Part shown: positions 48,858 to 61,691 of the stretch, in pieces
Numbering within the stretch: position 1 is the stretch's first letter
Layout of the letters: the number at the start of each line of letters is the position of its first letter
DNA from: Peromyscus leucopus
Taxonomy: Eukaryota; Chordata; Mammalia; Rodentia; Cricetidae
Length of the DNA: 64,000 nt
Reading direction: 5' to 3'
Assembly: GCF_004664715.2 (NCBI RefSeq)
Contig: NC_051079.1
Span: 59,884,660 to 59,948,659, forward strand
Position numbers and translations under genes: made by a program
The notes under the pieces: generated by a model
Database searches by the model: none
What the model was told of the DNA's origin: nothing
The model's input: the letters and a program-made list of their open reading frames with translations, nothing else

Positions 48858-49001
48858 AGTTTTTTTTTTTTTTTTTTTCCTGTATAGCCCTGGCTGTCCT
48901 GGAACTCACTCTGTAAACCAAACACGTCTCAAACTCAGAGATCAGCCTGCTTCTGCTTTTCAAGTGCTAGGATTAAAGGTATGTACCCCGACACCTGGCT
49001 A
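48858..49001 (-). mobile_element. B1 SINE (antisense)
   Basis: Poly-T followed by 'gccctggctgtcctggaact', 'cactctgtaaacc', 'caagtgctaggattaaaggt' and 'acacctgg'. The part encoding 'gagacagggtttct' is missing, and the copy is diverged. Confidence 0.93.
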
Positions 49002-50032
49002 GTGCTTTATTCTTTATAATCTTTGTAAATCTCCTATAAGATATGATCACGTAGGGTATGTCAAATGTCAACTTAATAAGCATCTGTGACATGAATAGAT
49101 AAAATCAGGAATAACTTAGTGTGTACTGCACACCAAGAACTGAAGGTATCTGTTTGTACAATATACTTTTAATCTAACCATTCAATAATGTTTTACAAAT
49201 TTAGGGAATGAGGACCCTGAATCTTCAGGACATCTTTGACAATGCCAAGATTTACACCTAGGTATGTAAAAGTGTTTTATGGTGCCCACTCTTAGATTTG
49301 TGATGGGGGCCATGCTCACTGAATGCCTCTGGGGTTCTGTTTGTCATCTATCCAGTGAAACAACCATTTCTATCACCCCCACCCCACCCCAGGATTCCTG
49401 TACTTGACCAAACCTTTTCCATAAAAGATGCATCCTCATTTGCCAAGCCTTTCTTATTTCCACAGTCAAATTGTCTTGACTCCTACACTGGTTTGTACAA
49501 AATTAACATTTTAATATTTTGTCTCATCCAGATCTTCAGGAATGATGGTCCTAAGGTAAACCCAGAGAATATCCTTCAGATTACTTTGTAGGAAATAATT
49601 ATTCATTTCTCTTGCTTTTTCCATATTCAGCATGGGAGTTGACAAATACCATGGATGTCTTAGGACTAGGGCTTATGGAGATAGCAAATTCTGTAGAGTT
49701 CACACATTTGCATTTAACATTTGAGGGATTTCCTTGACTTTTAATTTCTCACAGGCACTCTGGAATTTTGCCAGTAAAATTATTAATAGAGTATACACAA
49801 AAGAAAAAAAAGGAGAAATAAATGGGAGGTGGGGAGAAAAAGATCAGAGAATAGTAAATAACTCAAGAAGTTAGAAGTTTGCCTTGTGGTTAGCTAAACC
49901 ATGTAAAGCAGTATACACAGAGTCTGTGCAAGCCCATGATTAACCAGCATGAGGAAATCAATTGTGAACAAACTGCTACACACATTGGAACTCAAAAGAC
50001 ACCATCATGCTTAAAGTGGTCTGTCCCTGTTC
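49002..50032. other. Unique DNA, no gene seen
   Basis: No repeat recognised; a C-rich string at about 49376-49390. Confidence 0.5.
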
Positions 50033-50080
50033 CTGGCTGTATTAGCAGAGAGGTGTTGCTGGCTGTATTAGCAGAGTGGT
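50033..50080. repeat. 26-bp tandem duplication
   Basis: 'ctggctgtattagcagag' at 50033-50050 recurs at 50059-50076. Confidence 0.9.
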
Positions 50081-51504
50081 GGAGCAACACCATCACTTTA
50101 GAGTGTTCACTCTGATTTCATTGTAGGATTAGAGTGTAAGGTCTCAATGACCTGATAAACATCTAAGAGGCAGGTTGTCTACAACCAGGCACCCAGACAC
50201 TCTCTGGACTGTTGGAAGAGCAACCTCTTCATGGACACTGTGACCACCCCCACCAATTGTCTCTCAGTGTGGTGAGCTCACCACAAGGAGGTTTTCTGCT
50301 GGGCAGTAACATTAACATTGGCTTAAGACATCATTGCCCAGCAGAAAACAAACAAAAAAATGCACAGAGATTCTTCCCACACACATCCACGGGAGAGTGG
50401 CCCTAATTCAGGGTGACCAACAATCACAGTTTACAGCAAGCTGCTTCTTCATTGATGGTGTAAATCCTACTTCCGAGGAAGCGCCTAGCAAACAGGATAA
50501 ATTTCATCACTGTACAGTTCTTCTAACAATGCTGTCAATGCAATAATACTCTCTTTGTGTGGTTCTTTCTTTCTGCCCTTCTCAGTATCTTTGCCATGAA
50601 TTTTTTTTCTCCCTTTGTTCCTTAATTCTTTTCTGAAAATTGATTGAATTCTCTTACTAAGTTATAGCAAGGGAAATGCAGTTTCCCTGGGAGGCAGTTC
50701 ACCCCTCTATAAATAGAATATAACTCTGAGGGGAAAAGTAAAACAGCAGCCTTACATAACCTCTCACAAAAGCCCTACTCACTTTCTAGCAGGACCAGAG
50801 AAGGGCCTACAGTTCATGAGCTAAGCAGAAACATGTCTCACCAGTGGGAACACTAGTGATTTTCATTCAGATTGATCCAGTCTGCACAGCTGAGCCCTCA
50901 CGTCCTCTCCTACTCCACTGTGATTTGGAGCGCTGGTTAAAGCTTGTCTCTCAACCAGGCAGGGCAGAGAAAAAGCTTCAAAGCCTTGCACTGAGATCTC
51001 TCTCTGCCTGAAAGCTTTACTCCTCTTTAAACACCTCAGTTAAGCCCTCTCTTTCCCATCACGGAAGCTTAGACAAATGAGCAGTTGGTTTGTTTCATGC
51101 CCCAAAGACCATTTCCAATCAAAAAGCAAGGTTCAGTTTGGGGTCCCTTCCACCAGGGGCTCACTTTTAGCACATGTGTTCTTTCAGAACTGACCTGAAG
51201 GACACAGAGTGGAAATGACTCAGGGCTCTGGCATCCCTTTTATGTGCCTCCCTTTCCCCCTGAATCACAGTGTTTTCAAGAAGGAAGAGAGTGGCTAGAA
51301 GGAGAGATGGGAAATGAAAATTAGCAGATCCTTTTTGAAGTGTGTTATCTTCTTGAGAAAAAGATGGGGAAGGCAGTTTGATTTCCAAAGGAGTTTCTAT
51401 CTCAAGGAAAATGAAGCATATCATGACGTCTGAGAGATACTGTAGCAGCAAACAACAAGCTAGAAGCCTCTTAGATGTGTGGGCAGTTTGCCATTGTAAA
51501 ACTT
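50081..51504. other. Unique DNA, no gene seen
   Basis: Moderately GC-richer than neighbours but with no recognised repeat or conserved frame. Confidence 0.45.
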
Positions 51505-51536
51505 AAAGCTAGGCCACCCAAAAGCTAGGCCACCCA
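51505..51536. repeat. Perfect 16-bp tandem duplication
   Basis: 'aaagctaggccaccca' occurs twice back to back. A 13-base C run follows at 51578-51590. Confidence 0.95.
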
Positions 51537-51590
51537 AAGATGGTGCAAGATAAGTCTGAATTCATGTGGCTGGAGCTCCCCCCCCCCCCC

Positions 51591-52361
51591 ACCCCCGGCT
51601 GACCAGTTATGGTTGTGAAGACTGGGAAGGTCTCCTTCTCCTAGGTACATGGCTCTAAATCATCTTTCACTCCAAAGGAGCAAGCTCGGGCAATGGCTAG
51701 TCTTTCTGAATTTCTAATGAGTCTATATATTTCTGTTCTGTGGACAACAACACCTCAAATAGCTGCTGCAATGCCATTAGACAATGAGAACCAGTACAGT
51801 GGCTGTGTATCACAGTCATCTGAAGATAAAAGCAAATAGTTAGACTTGAGTAGCTACCAGAGATTCTGAATTAACTAGTATGAAGAGAGCCTTAAAACTG
51901 ACGAAGAATCAAGAAGAGACGTGCTTCTCCAGAGTAAAGACCTCAGGGACATATTCTACCTTGAACCTTTTGCTAACAAAGCAAGACTTAACTTCTGGGC
52001 ATTCGTACTATGTTGTTACATCAATCAGTCTGAAGAAAATGCATGTAACTAAAATAGGAAGAGGTAGTAATCGATTGTTTAAATTAATGTTATTAAATTA
52101 ATAATTTAAATGTAGAATCCACAGCAATGTGTTATAGGCTAATACATTTGACCAGTACTAGATACACTTAATATAGCTCAAATTAATATCATATTAACAA
52201 TAGATTCTATTTATGAAATAGTGAATTGAAATACATACTCTATATATTTAACAACTGGAGTGATTCTTATCACTGATTTAGAGTTGGAACATATAGGTTG
52301 ATTTTCTGTCCATTTCATAGAGGGGGGTGTTGACATGCTTCAATCAAACCCATCACCTGGT

Positions 52362-52365
<4 letters not shown>
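51591..52365. other. Unique AT-rich DNA, no gene seen
   Basis: Nothing supported. Confidence 0.5.

Positions 52366-52409
<44 letters not shown>
52366..52409. repeat. (TG)22 microsatellite
   Basis: 44 uninterrupted bases of TG. Confidence 0.97.
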
Positions 52410-52410
<1 letters not shown>

Positions 52411-53425
52411 ATTCTAGATTGTGTCCGCTCTGTCTTCATGGCCAAAGACCACAGAGCCAGACCCTGTAGGTATAAACCAGCTCAGTGGCACAACTACTAT
52501 TGGATACAGTAATTTGATGCAGTTGCAAGTCACTGGCTTCTTGATGAGCTGTAGATTAAAGCACAGAGAACATTTAACAATATTTGAAGAAACAGCAACG
52601 TAGAAAAAATGTGGTGGAATGCAACATACTGGAATAAAAACCATCTATAATTTTAAACAAAGCTTAGGCTCACTTTTTCACTTTACTTCATGAGAGAAAT
52701 TAAAAATATAGTTTTCAGGAGGCTACCCAAAGAAGAAATGCCCCCATGCCAATCCCAGTAGCACAGAGAGATGAAATCCCACTCCCTCTCTCTGCCCAGT
52801 GGAACTGGCCTCTTGAACATGCTCATTAATAAATATTTACTTTTTTTCTAGCTCTCCATATTTTCTAAAACTGTTTCTGCTTAACTATGCTATTTCTATC
52901 AATAAAATCCAATGGTCCACAGTAGGAGAGACTGGCTTATAAATTTATAACAGACTGATGAATTAGGGCAAGAGATTTTTATGCAATTCACCTACATTTT
53001 ATGATACTTGAAATGTTCCTTGGACTCGATATCTAGTATCATTTTTGTTGGTAGGTATTCTGTTCTCCAGTTGTGGTTGCCCACTTTGGATCCCAGCCAA
53101 GTGTGGTAGCTTTTGGAGCCCTGGCACACAGTATTCCTGTGCCACACATAAAGGAATGGACATGAGCTAGAGGTAAAGGGAGATGGAGAAAATAGCTAGG
53201 GGGAAGCTTAGGTCAGCTGCTATTTATCTAAATTTTAAATAATGTGAAAATATTAAAGAATGCTCCTTGATATGAACTTATTTCAACAGATTCTACCAGT
53301 TCCCTGAGTATGGAAATCTGTTGGGAGAGGACCGAGAAAGCTTTGCAGCCTCATCTAGATCACTACCATACAGTCCTTTCCTGAAGCATGATATACTGAT
53401 TGTTTGGAATTCACTGCCTTTTCTT
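52410..53425. other. Unique DNA, no gene seen
   Basis: Nothing supported beyond short chance frames. Confidence 0.5.
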
Positions 53426-53511
53426 TTCTCCTACCAGAGGACTTAGGCAACCACCTCTTCTCCTACCAGGGGACTTAGGCAACCACCTTTTTTTTTTTTT
53501 TTTTTTTTTTT
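53426..53511. repeat. 32-bp tandem duplication followed by a poly(T) run
   Basis: 'tctcctaccagaggacttag' with 'gcaaccacct' is repeated with a 32-base period (second copy at about 53458-53488), and a 24-base T run follows (53488-53511). Confidence 0.9.
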
Positions 53512-53937
53512 GCTGGTTTTCTCCCTCTGCTCCTTATCAAATGCCCTCTCCTTAACTTACTAATTTATTCCTCCATTGCCAGCTCAACCACAATTTTCTC
53601 AGAATGCCCCGCCCCCGCCCCTGCCCCATCCCCATGTATTTTTAATCTGCTCTCTGGATGCTTTCACTGTCTTCAATGCTGCATCACAATAGAGTAATGC
53701 AATTGTGGCTAGGTCTGTTGCTAATCCAAATGCGCTCCCACTGTCACCACCACCTAAACAAGAATGTGCCTAGAGCATTCAATAAATGTAGAGGAGTCAT
53801 GGGAGTGTGCTAATGTGTTTATAGAGCGTTTGCCACAATCTGCAAGAAAAACAGTGATGAACTTCATTCTCCCCACATCTACGTCTTAGCTTATTTATAT
53901 TGTATTTCCTTTCATTTTACCCTATTTTGTCTTATTT

Positions 53938-54130
53938 TTGTTGTTTGTTTTTTTGTTGCTGTTGTTTTGTTTTGGTTTGGTTTTTTGGAGACAGGATTTT
54001 GCTTTGTAGCTCAAGCTAGTTGTGAACTCACTTTATAGTCCAAGGTGCTCTATCTCATACTGATAGTCTTCCAACCATCACTCCCTAAATTCTTGGGCTA
54101 TAGATACCCATGTGACATTGCATCTAGCTT
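53938..54130 (-). mobile_element. Old B1-type SINE (antisense)
   Basis: T/G-rich tail, then 'ggagacaggattttgctttg', 'tagctcaagctagttgtga', 'actcactttatagtccaagg' and 'attcttgggctatagatacc'. Strongly diverged. Confidence 0.75.
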
Positions 54131-56014
54131 CGTTTAAATATGATTGACAACTATTTACACCCCAATGCTTCAAACAAAACAAGAAACACACACATAAAGA
54201 AAACCTCAATCACTCTAGGAATTCTAAGAATACAGGGACAAGAGAATTAGCTTTGTCAGCCCACCTTGCCAGTATTAGCATATTAATGGTAGAATGTGTA
54301 AACATTATAGTTGACATTTTTTCAGTCTCTCCCCTTTGTTTGTACTTTTTCTCAATGAGCACTTTGTTCTGCCTTATGTGTCACTCACTCATCTATGTAT
54401 GTGCCTGTCTCATTGACTTAAAGACAGACTCATAAAAGATAGAAATACATTGAAACATCCCATTTAGCACGTCATAACCCCTGTTAAATATCCATAATGA
54501 TGATCTTGATTTAAATATTTGATCTCATTTGATCTTATCAAAGCTCAACAATTATCCTGGACATTGAGAGAACTACCTGAAAAGTGAGAACACAATTTTT
54601 AGAAGACAAAACACATATCCTAGCTATAACGTGGATAAAAAAGTATGATGAGCTTTTATTTTACAATGCATTACTTGGGAAATCTTATCTAGAAAACCAC
54701 ATTAAATTTGAGGCCTTTGATAAACTAATAAATAAACTAGAGGGAGTTCAAAAAAAATGTAAGCATGATTGAGCTTCTGGAGGGATAAGAGGAAAAAATT
54801 AAGTGAATAAAATCGCTAGAGTTAGATTAAATAAAGATGACTCCAGAAAACATAAACAATTGAGAGCTAAAATTATTTAGCCTTCTTCTAGACCATAGAA
54901 AAGGCAATGTCCTTGCAAAAGGAAAGCAAGAACCCAGCTCCATGGCACAGGTGTCAAGAAGAATATTTGGAACAGCATTACTTAAGATGAATTACAAAGT
55001 AAATTTCCAACAGCAAAAAACTGTTGTGTTGGGGAAATGTTTCCCAGGAGAAGTAGTCAACAAACTATCCCTTGAGATGTTTCAAACCAGGGAGAAAATA
55101 ACTAGAAATTGTCCTGCAGGGAACAGCTCTGCCCAGACATTAGACATGAAAGGGAAAGCTTTGCAGATTTTCTCTCTAATTTATATTCTTCTGAGATCCC
55201 ATGAGGCTGAGCAAAGATAGGGAAACAATGGGTGGAGGACTCTCAATGCAAAGGCTTGCTTAGATGTCTCAGCCTTGGCTCACATCTCTGAGTCAGCACA
55301 GAAGACAACCCACTAGAGAGGCCACTTCCAGCATACCCAAATGAGGTATTTAATCCAGAGACCTTTGTTAGCCTGCCTGATGAGACCAAGTGGAATAAAT
55401 TAAGAACATATATAAAAGTTGGAGGCATATATTTCTTCAAGCACAGGCTGTCTGAATCCCACAATATTATACACTGTAAATTTGACAATGATTTTTGGCT
55501 TACACATTTTATTACATTTGAAACATATTCAAGGTCAAATGGCCTGGTTAGGATGCATTTTCACTAAGATTTGGTATCTACCATTAGGACTGTAATTCAT
55601 TCTTCCTTTGGTTACATTAGATTCAGGAGAGTCCTAGTATGTCTGAAATTAAGCCTAGTGCCTCAAAACTATGTTTCCCTGTAAACTGATGTCTATACAG
55701 ACATCATGAGCAGGGTAAGTAAAGATACAGAGACAAAAAGGGTTTCTCATTACAATAAATAATCTTAAAGTGACTAAGGCCATTTTTTCTAGATGAATTT
55801 AATGTGCATTTTGGGAAAGTGCTTAACAAGTGCCTGGGGTAAGATAAACTTGGTGTAACATAAGGTAACAACTTCCCAAAAGTTAGACTACTGATGATAT
55901 CTATATCTAAAATCAAAAGTTTGATTAGTAAGGAAAACAGAATAAACACCAATAAAATGACTAAAATAAAAAGGGTGCTCAGTTGGAGAAACAGAATCAT
56001 AGAAGTCTCTTGCT
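54131..56014. other. Unique AT-rich DNA, no gene seen
   Basis: Short open frames (60-92 codons, plus the 121-codon minus frame at 55704-56069) have no motifs. The last of these overlaps the L1M fragment that follows. Confidence 0.45.
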
Positions 56015-56640
56015 GCAACCACAAATGGCCAACCAATTTATGAGAAAAAATGTGCAGTTTTATTAGCAATCAGGGAAATGCAAATTAAACTCATAATGAG
56101 ATGTTAATTCACATCCACCAGATGAAGGCAAATTAAGCAAATGAAAATACCAAGTGTTGGTGGAGACAGGAAACAAAGAAAATTTTCATATGTTCCTGCT
56201 GTGGAGCTATAATAAGTGTTGGTATGCCATAGCCACTTAGTATAAAAATGTCTTTTACATTACTCAGAACTTCTATAGCTACTTGGACACCTGGAAATGG
56301 TGCTAATTTTTACTGGATAATGTCTAGAAAGATGCTTAAATCATAAAGACAGGCAACAGAAAAATTGGGGTTCAAAAAAGTCTATCAACAATAGCTTAGG
56401 CAAGTTATAGTCAACTAATGTCATGGAATACTACACACTAGAGTGATTGAGTGTAGCTATATTCACATACAAAGGAGTCTCAGATATTTAATGTTTATCC
56501 ATAAAACAAATCAGAAAAAAAAAACACATTTCCTTGTGTTAAAGAAAGATGCATTTGTGGCAATGTTACAAAATGCAAGGACTAATTAACACAAAAAACA
56601 GAAAGCTGTCATTGGGTAAATGATTTTTGAATTATTGTTA
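56015..56640 (+). mobile_element. Ancient L1M fragment (ORF2 end and 3'-UTR), sense
   Basis: 'acaaatggccaaccaattta', 'agcaatcagggaaatgcaaa', 'ttaaactcataatgagat', 'aagtgttggtggagacagg', 'aacttctatagctacttgga' and 'atgtcatggaatactacac' are the classic order of old mammalian L1 ORF2 ends ('…aatcagggaaatgcaaattaaaac…aagtgttggcgaggatg…'). It is full of frame breaks and no longer coding. Confidence 0.8.
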
Positions 56641-57047
56641 TTATCTTTAGTATTATTATTAATTATACCAGATACTACATATATATGCAGTTCATAATGT
56701 AAGTAAGTTACATGATGTTGAAACTAGGAATTCACTAGCATTTCTCTAATCCACACCTTCATTAACAAGGAAAATTATGTTTCATGAAGAACAAATGGCA
56801 TCCAAATTAATATATCAGATTTCAGAAACACCACAAACCCATTAATTAAATACATTAGGGCTCTTTCCTTTAACAAGGGACTCAGGCCCCAATTTAGAGT
56901 CTCCTTTCTTGCATGAAAGACAGTCTCCATAAAACTGAGTAAAATAAAATGGAAAATAAGGACAGAGAGGAGATTCAAATGGACATAACAATGTAAAGAA
57001 ACGATGCTTTCTGAATCCAGAATCATTTTTTTAAATATGTAACAACT
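56641..57047. other. Unique AT-rich DNA, no gene seen
   Basis: Nothing supported. Confidence 0.5.
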
Positions 57048-57061
57048 AGAAACTTGTGTCC

Positions 57062-57278
57062 AGCCAGGCGGTAATGGCACATGCCTTTAATCCCAGCACT
57101 GAGGAGGCAGAGGCAGGCAGATCTTTGTGAGTTCGAGGCCAGCCTGGTCTACAGAGCAAGATCCAGGAAAGGCACAAACCTGCACAGAGAAACCCTGTCT
57201 CAAAAAAAAAAAAACAAACAAACAAACAAAAAAACAAAGAAAACAAAAAAAAAGAAAAGAAAAAAGAAAAAGAAAGAA
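57062..57278 (+). mobile_element. B1 SINE, full length, with 14-bp target duplication
   Basis: 'cagccaggcggtaatggcac', 'gcctttaatcccagcactga', 'gcagatctttgtgagttcga', 'gatccaggaaaggcacaaac' and 'cacagagaaaccctgtctca', then a long A-rich tail of AAAC/AAAG type. Flanked by agaaacttgtgtcc (57048-57061 and 57279-57292). The perfect duplication and long tail mark a young insertion. Confidence 0.98.
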
Positions 57279-57401
57279 AGAAACTTGTGTCCTAAATTTT
57301 AGAAAAAGCAATGCTCTATCTTCAGGTTATCAGAAATAATCCCTATAATGTAAAATCTGTATCATAGTGATGACTTGAATATATGACAAACAGGTTAAAA
57401 T

Positions 57402-57469
57402 CGGAGGTTTCTCTGTGTAGCTTTGCGCCTTTCCTGGAATCTTGTAGGCCAGAACCTCGAACTCACAGA
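57402..57469 (-). mobile_element. Short internal B1 fragment (antisense)
   Basis: 'gtttctctgtgtagctttgc' through 'gcctttcctggaatct' and 'cgaactcacagag', with a small deletion and no SINE ends. Confidence 0.85.
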
Positions 57470-57785
57470 GTGTCTTCTAAAACCTATTGGTGAAATCTAA
57501 AAATATTGCGACTTAACAAAAAAAACTTCACCTATTAAAGCAAATGGTCTAAGTTAGTAACATTTATATCATCACATCTGATTATTTTATACTCCTATGA
57601 AAATATAATAGATTTAAGAACATTTTAGATAACCTAGTATAAAATTATATTAATCTTTATTAGGCCACAAATCAATGAGGTGATATTTTTATTAAAAAAC
57701 ATTATAAAGAACCAGCTAGTTCAACAAAACATGTGTGTCCTAGACAGTTTGGAGAATTGCCTTCTTTTAAGACCCATCTGTAAAA

Positions 57786-57791
57786 GAAAAC
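57786..57791 (+). repeat. Target-site duplication of the LTR, left copy (GAAAAC)
   Basis: GAAAAC precedes the LTR and recurs at 58218-58223. This makes the LTR start at 57792 with its second base changed from G to T. Confidence 0.7.
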
Positions 57792-58217
57792 TTTTGTGGA
57801 ATATTAGTTTAACTATGTAAAGATGTGTTGCTGTTTTACCTCGCCTGTCTAAGGTACCCGATTCGTCTAATAAAAAGCCAAATGGCCAATAATGAGGGAG
57901 GAAGTATAGGCAGGACTTCTGGGCAGGGAGAGTAAGTTGTAGGAGGAATTTAGGCTCAGAGAAGAAAGAACAGGAGATGACAGGGGGACACAGGGGACCA
58001 GACAGCCAGACACAGAGGAAACAGCAAAGCAGGACAGACAGAATGAAAGAAAGGTAAAAAGCCCCGAGGCAAAACATAGGTGAATAGAAACAGGTTAGAT
58101 TAAGTTAAAAGAGCTAGTGGGACAAGTCAAAGCTAAGGCCTAGCATTCATAATTAATAGTAAGTCTCTATAGTTTATTTGGGAGCTGGCTGATGGCCTAA
58201 GGAAAATGCCAACTGCA
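57792..58217 (-). mobile_element. Solo LTR, class II rodent ERV type (second subfamily)
   Basis: About 426 bases, 'ttttgtggaatattagttta' to 'atgccaactgca'. Landmarks: 'taataaaaagccaaatggcc', 'aggaagtataggcaggactt', a CAGACAGCCAGACACAG block, 'aaagccccgaggcaaaacat', 'gaatagaaacaggttagatt' and 'gggagctggctgatggcc'. Related to the fragment at 1-170 and more distantly to 16034, 48432 and 42668. 6-bp flanks GAAAAC support a complete solo LTR. Confidence 0.88.
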
Positions 58218-58289
58218 GAAAACAAAGAAGAAACTTCTAAATTGCAACAAATGCCCAGACAATGATGTATAAAAGGTAGCCAGAAGAAG

Positions 58290-58395
58290 CTCCAGCTCCA
58301 GTTATGGCGCTACATGCTGGTAAGATATGGTGAAGGAAAGGAGCCAGAGGCAGGAGGATCATAAATTTGAGGCCAACCTAGCCTACACATTTGGC
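58290..58395 (+). mobile_element. Possible short B1-like fragment
   Basis: 'ccagaggcaggaggatcata' and 'aatttgaggccaacctagcc' resemble the middle of a B1; ends are unclear. Confidence 0.55.
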
Positions 58396-58442
58396 CCCAA
58401 CTCTAATAGGAGAGCTGCCCCCGCCCACACACACACACACAC

Positions 58443-59070
58443 TTGAGAAAGCTAGCGCAGCCACCACCATGGACCTGGGAGAGGGGGCTCTGCCCCTCAC
58501 CTGAGAGGAGTTTTCTGATCAACCTGGACCTACCAACTCAACTGCCACTCAGGCACACACCCATGGCTTGAAGTTGGCACACCCCAACATCTATCCCATC
58601 TATGGTATGCTGGAGTGTTTGACGGGACCTCATAGCCGCAGAATCTTCATGACTCAGCACAAGAGTAAGATATTGGAGAGCAATGTCGGTGGGAGTCCAG
58701 TTTTGATGGTGTACCAAAGCCAGAGGCCTTGAACCTGACTACAACTCATTGCACACTAAACCTTTGCAAGTAATGCTGTTTGGACAATAATGCTGTTTGG
58801 ACAAAAGGGTATACTGAATGATACACAGCGGCTCCCAACACCCCTAACATGAATGAAGAAGTGATGGAGAGGTGGGAAAGACAGAGGATAGAAATGTTTT
58901 TTTTTTTCCTTTTTTATTATTGTTTGCCTTTATCTTATTTTTATTCTTTTTTAACTTTCCTGGGGGGGGGCACTACAAGAATAAGGAGCAGATATGGGGA
59001 GACTGGGAAAGGAGTGGGATTGGGGTGCATATGTAAAATTCCCAAAGAATCAATAAAAAGCTACAGAATT
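58443..59070 (+). mobile_element. Rodent L1 3' end, sense, 5'-truncated
   Basis: Starts after a short (CA)n (58426-58442). Landmarks: 'ccatggacctgggagagggg', 'ctctgcccctcacctgagag', 'cactcaggcacacacccatg', 'gacctcatagccgcagaatc' and 'ggagagcaatgtcggtggga'. Near the terminus come 'atatggggagactgggaaag', 'ggggtgcatatgtaaaattc' and 'aaagaatcaataaaaag'. A small in-place duplication 'aatgctgtttggacaa' lies near 58772-58804. Confidence 0.82.
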
Positions 59071-59087
59071 TAGTTTTATGAAATTGA

Positions 59088-59089
<2 letters not shown>

Positions 59090-59114
<25 letters not shown>
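59090..59114. repeat. (AT)12 microsatellite after an L1 tail
   Basis: About 25 bases of alternating A and T, shortly after the L1 end. Confidence 0.95.
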
Positions 59115-59118
<4 letters not shown>

Positions 59119-61691
59119 TAAAAGTATAAATGAGTAATGGGTATTGGGCTCCAGAAATTTAGCAGAAAAGAGAAATCTCCCACTCAAGCCATACCATAAC
59201 AGTGTACTTGAGACATATGATCGATAAATATGAAATGATTTGTGTGATTCTGTGCTGGACTTTCTCCCCCAAGAAATGAAAGCTATACACACTATGGTTG
59301 TTTAAAACTGTTCGTAGAAGCAATATAGGCTCATATGACCATTGGCAAATTACCATCCATAATGAAAATAGAAGTATGTTCAATCATACACATTATTACA
59401 TATTTCTAAATCACACCACAGTACAAAGTTGAAACATTTCTGAACTATCAAGGAAAATATTTTTACTTAAGATTTGTGTTAAAGGGGATTTTTAAACCCC
59501 AGGCTAAATCTGTCAAAGAACTTTAGAGCTCTATAGTAATTTTGATCATAAATCAGCCAACCTGTACCTCTTTATGTTAGTAGAGTGCTGAACCTGAGAA
59601 ATGCACAGTGAGGGAGACGACACTCATGTGGGAGACGTAAATGTGTGCTATGAAATTGTGCTGCAATTTACCTGAGTGCTGTGATTATAAAGGTGCATAA
59701 TAATTTGCATTTTATTTTAATTTTTTTGCTGTTGCTCACTTGGCATATGCAACGTGTAATTTTGCCTTGTGAATTTTTTATTGGTCTACAGGGAAAACAA
59801 TCCGATTGCTTATCCTTTCTCATGAGCGAATTGAAGATTGACTATATGAGGTCTTAATTTGAAGGGGAGTATTTTAAATATATGGGGACAGGGCAATGTC
59901 ATGGACATTATAAGGACAGTGAGAAATGTTCTGAATTCTGAAAAGAGAAAATATTGACAAAAATTAAAGTTCTGTACCTCAACCTAGTAACAACTTCATG
60001 GCCAAATCATATGCCTATATTAGTGTCAACCATTACCCTAGAGGATTCACTCCTTTCTCAATGTTTGTGAACTCTAGAATGCTGCTAATCCTGGCTAAGA
60101 GGCCACAGGTGAGTCTGCTGATATAACAGTATTGCTGAGCTCTTTTTGAGTACAGTTCATTCTTCACTGAAAGAAGCACTCCAAAAAAATTTTTAAATCA
60201 TACTTAAGACAAATCCCCATGTCTTTCAAAGTGTAATACAACACCTCAAGTCAAATGCCTACAGAACAAGGACTTGGTTTCTTAATGAAAAACGCTTTCC
60301 TGGGTTGCATCAAGAAGGGTGGTCTTGATGTCATACTATGTAGAGAGGACAGCTGAATTCTCTAGGGACAGCCAAGAGAGAAGCAAGCAGCCCATAGTAG
60401 GTCATTAAAATTTTCATGGGATATTGTCCAAATATTGAATTTGGTGTGTTCTAACCCTGAATCAATGGTATCCCAAGTTAGGATTCAATAAGGTCATGAA
60501 ACTCTCAAGACCTTCTCTGTATTGTCATAATGACACAGAGATAGCAGAAAATGAAACATATTTGTATTTTATGAATTTTAAATGCACATCATACTCCCCA
60601 CTCTATTTCAGAGATTATGATATTTTTCTATAATCTGATGATTTTTATCAGTAATTAATCAAGCAACTTTAGTGGGTTTGTGTTATTATTCTTTTAACCC
60701 AAGCAACACTAAGGTTTTCTGAAATTTATGTATACAGTTCATCTAAAAGATGATCAGTCAGTAGAGATAGGCGAAAGTGTATCATTTGAGAAGATACTTT
60801 TGCAACAAATATCCAAACACAGCAACATGTTTCTGATTTGATATGAGTTTCTGATGATAATCCAGGCCAGGTCTGTGGAAACTAGGCAGAGCTGGATCCA
60901 GGCTAACACTATGCTCCTAGTGAAATCATGAGGGTCTTTATTTATACACTTGAAGAAGAAGGCAGGGGGCTGTGGAAAGCAGCTCTCTGTGCAAGTACCA
61001 TTGTGTTTTAACTAATGACAATGATTCATGACAACCATCTCCTTTACTAATTATCCTGACAGGGAAAAGCCTTGAGGAAGAAGTTTCACATAGATAGTTT
61101 AAGATGGTAAAATTCTCCAAAGAAACTGTAAAACTATTTGCTTGAAAAATGTCATCTTAGGGCATTGTCTCTCATGGAAAGAGTCAGTTCAGAAACTTCA
61201 GCACTTCTTTAAACATTCTGAGCCGGTGAGGATAAACAGGGCCAGGATGACAGGATTTAAATCAGTCTGTATGACAAGGATAGAGATACTACTACATTAT
61301 ATGGCATTACTGTGTGTTGCTTGAAATTTATCAGGAACAATTCACATACATAGGCAGAATCCTAGAACACTGAATTCATACAGTAGGAAGCATAAGCCAA
61401 GAAGGGAGAAACATTCTCATAAAAGATGTTTTTGAGATAATTGTCCTGGGATTCTCTTAGATAGAGTATCATTCCTTCATTCTAGAGACAAACAGGCAAT
61501 AACATCAGTAACAAACTATCCCACCTTTTCAAATGAATCATCACCCCAACTCTAGATTCCTATTGGTTTAGACTAGACTCCCAAGAGACATCTGGCAGTG
61601 TTCCATTCAAGAAGTAGATAGGATGAAATCTCATCCTCCTTAATGAACTAAGAAAGTCTGCAGAAAGGTTAACTTACCAGGGAATAAATGG

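Noticed and set aside
55704..56069. 121-codon minus-strand open frame rich in Leu/Ile
   Set aside because: AT-rich and partly antisense to the L1M fragment that starts at about 56015.
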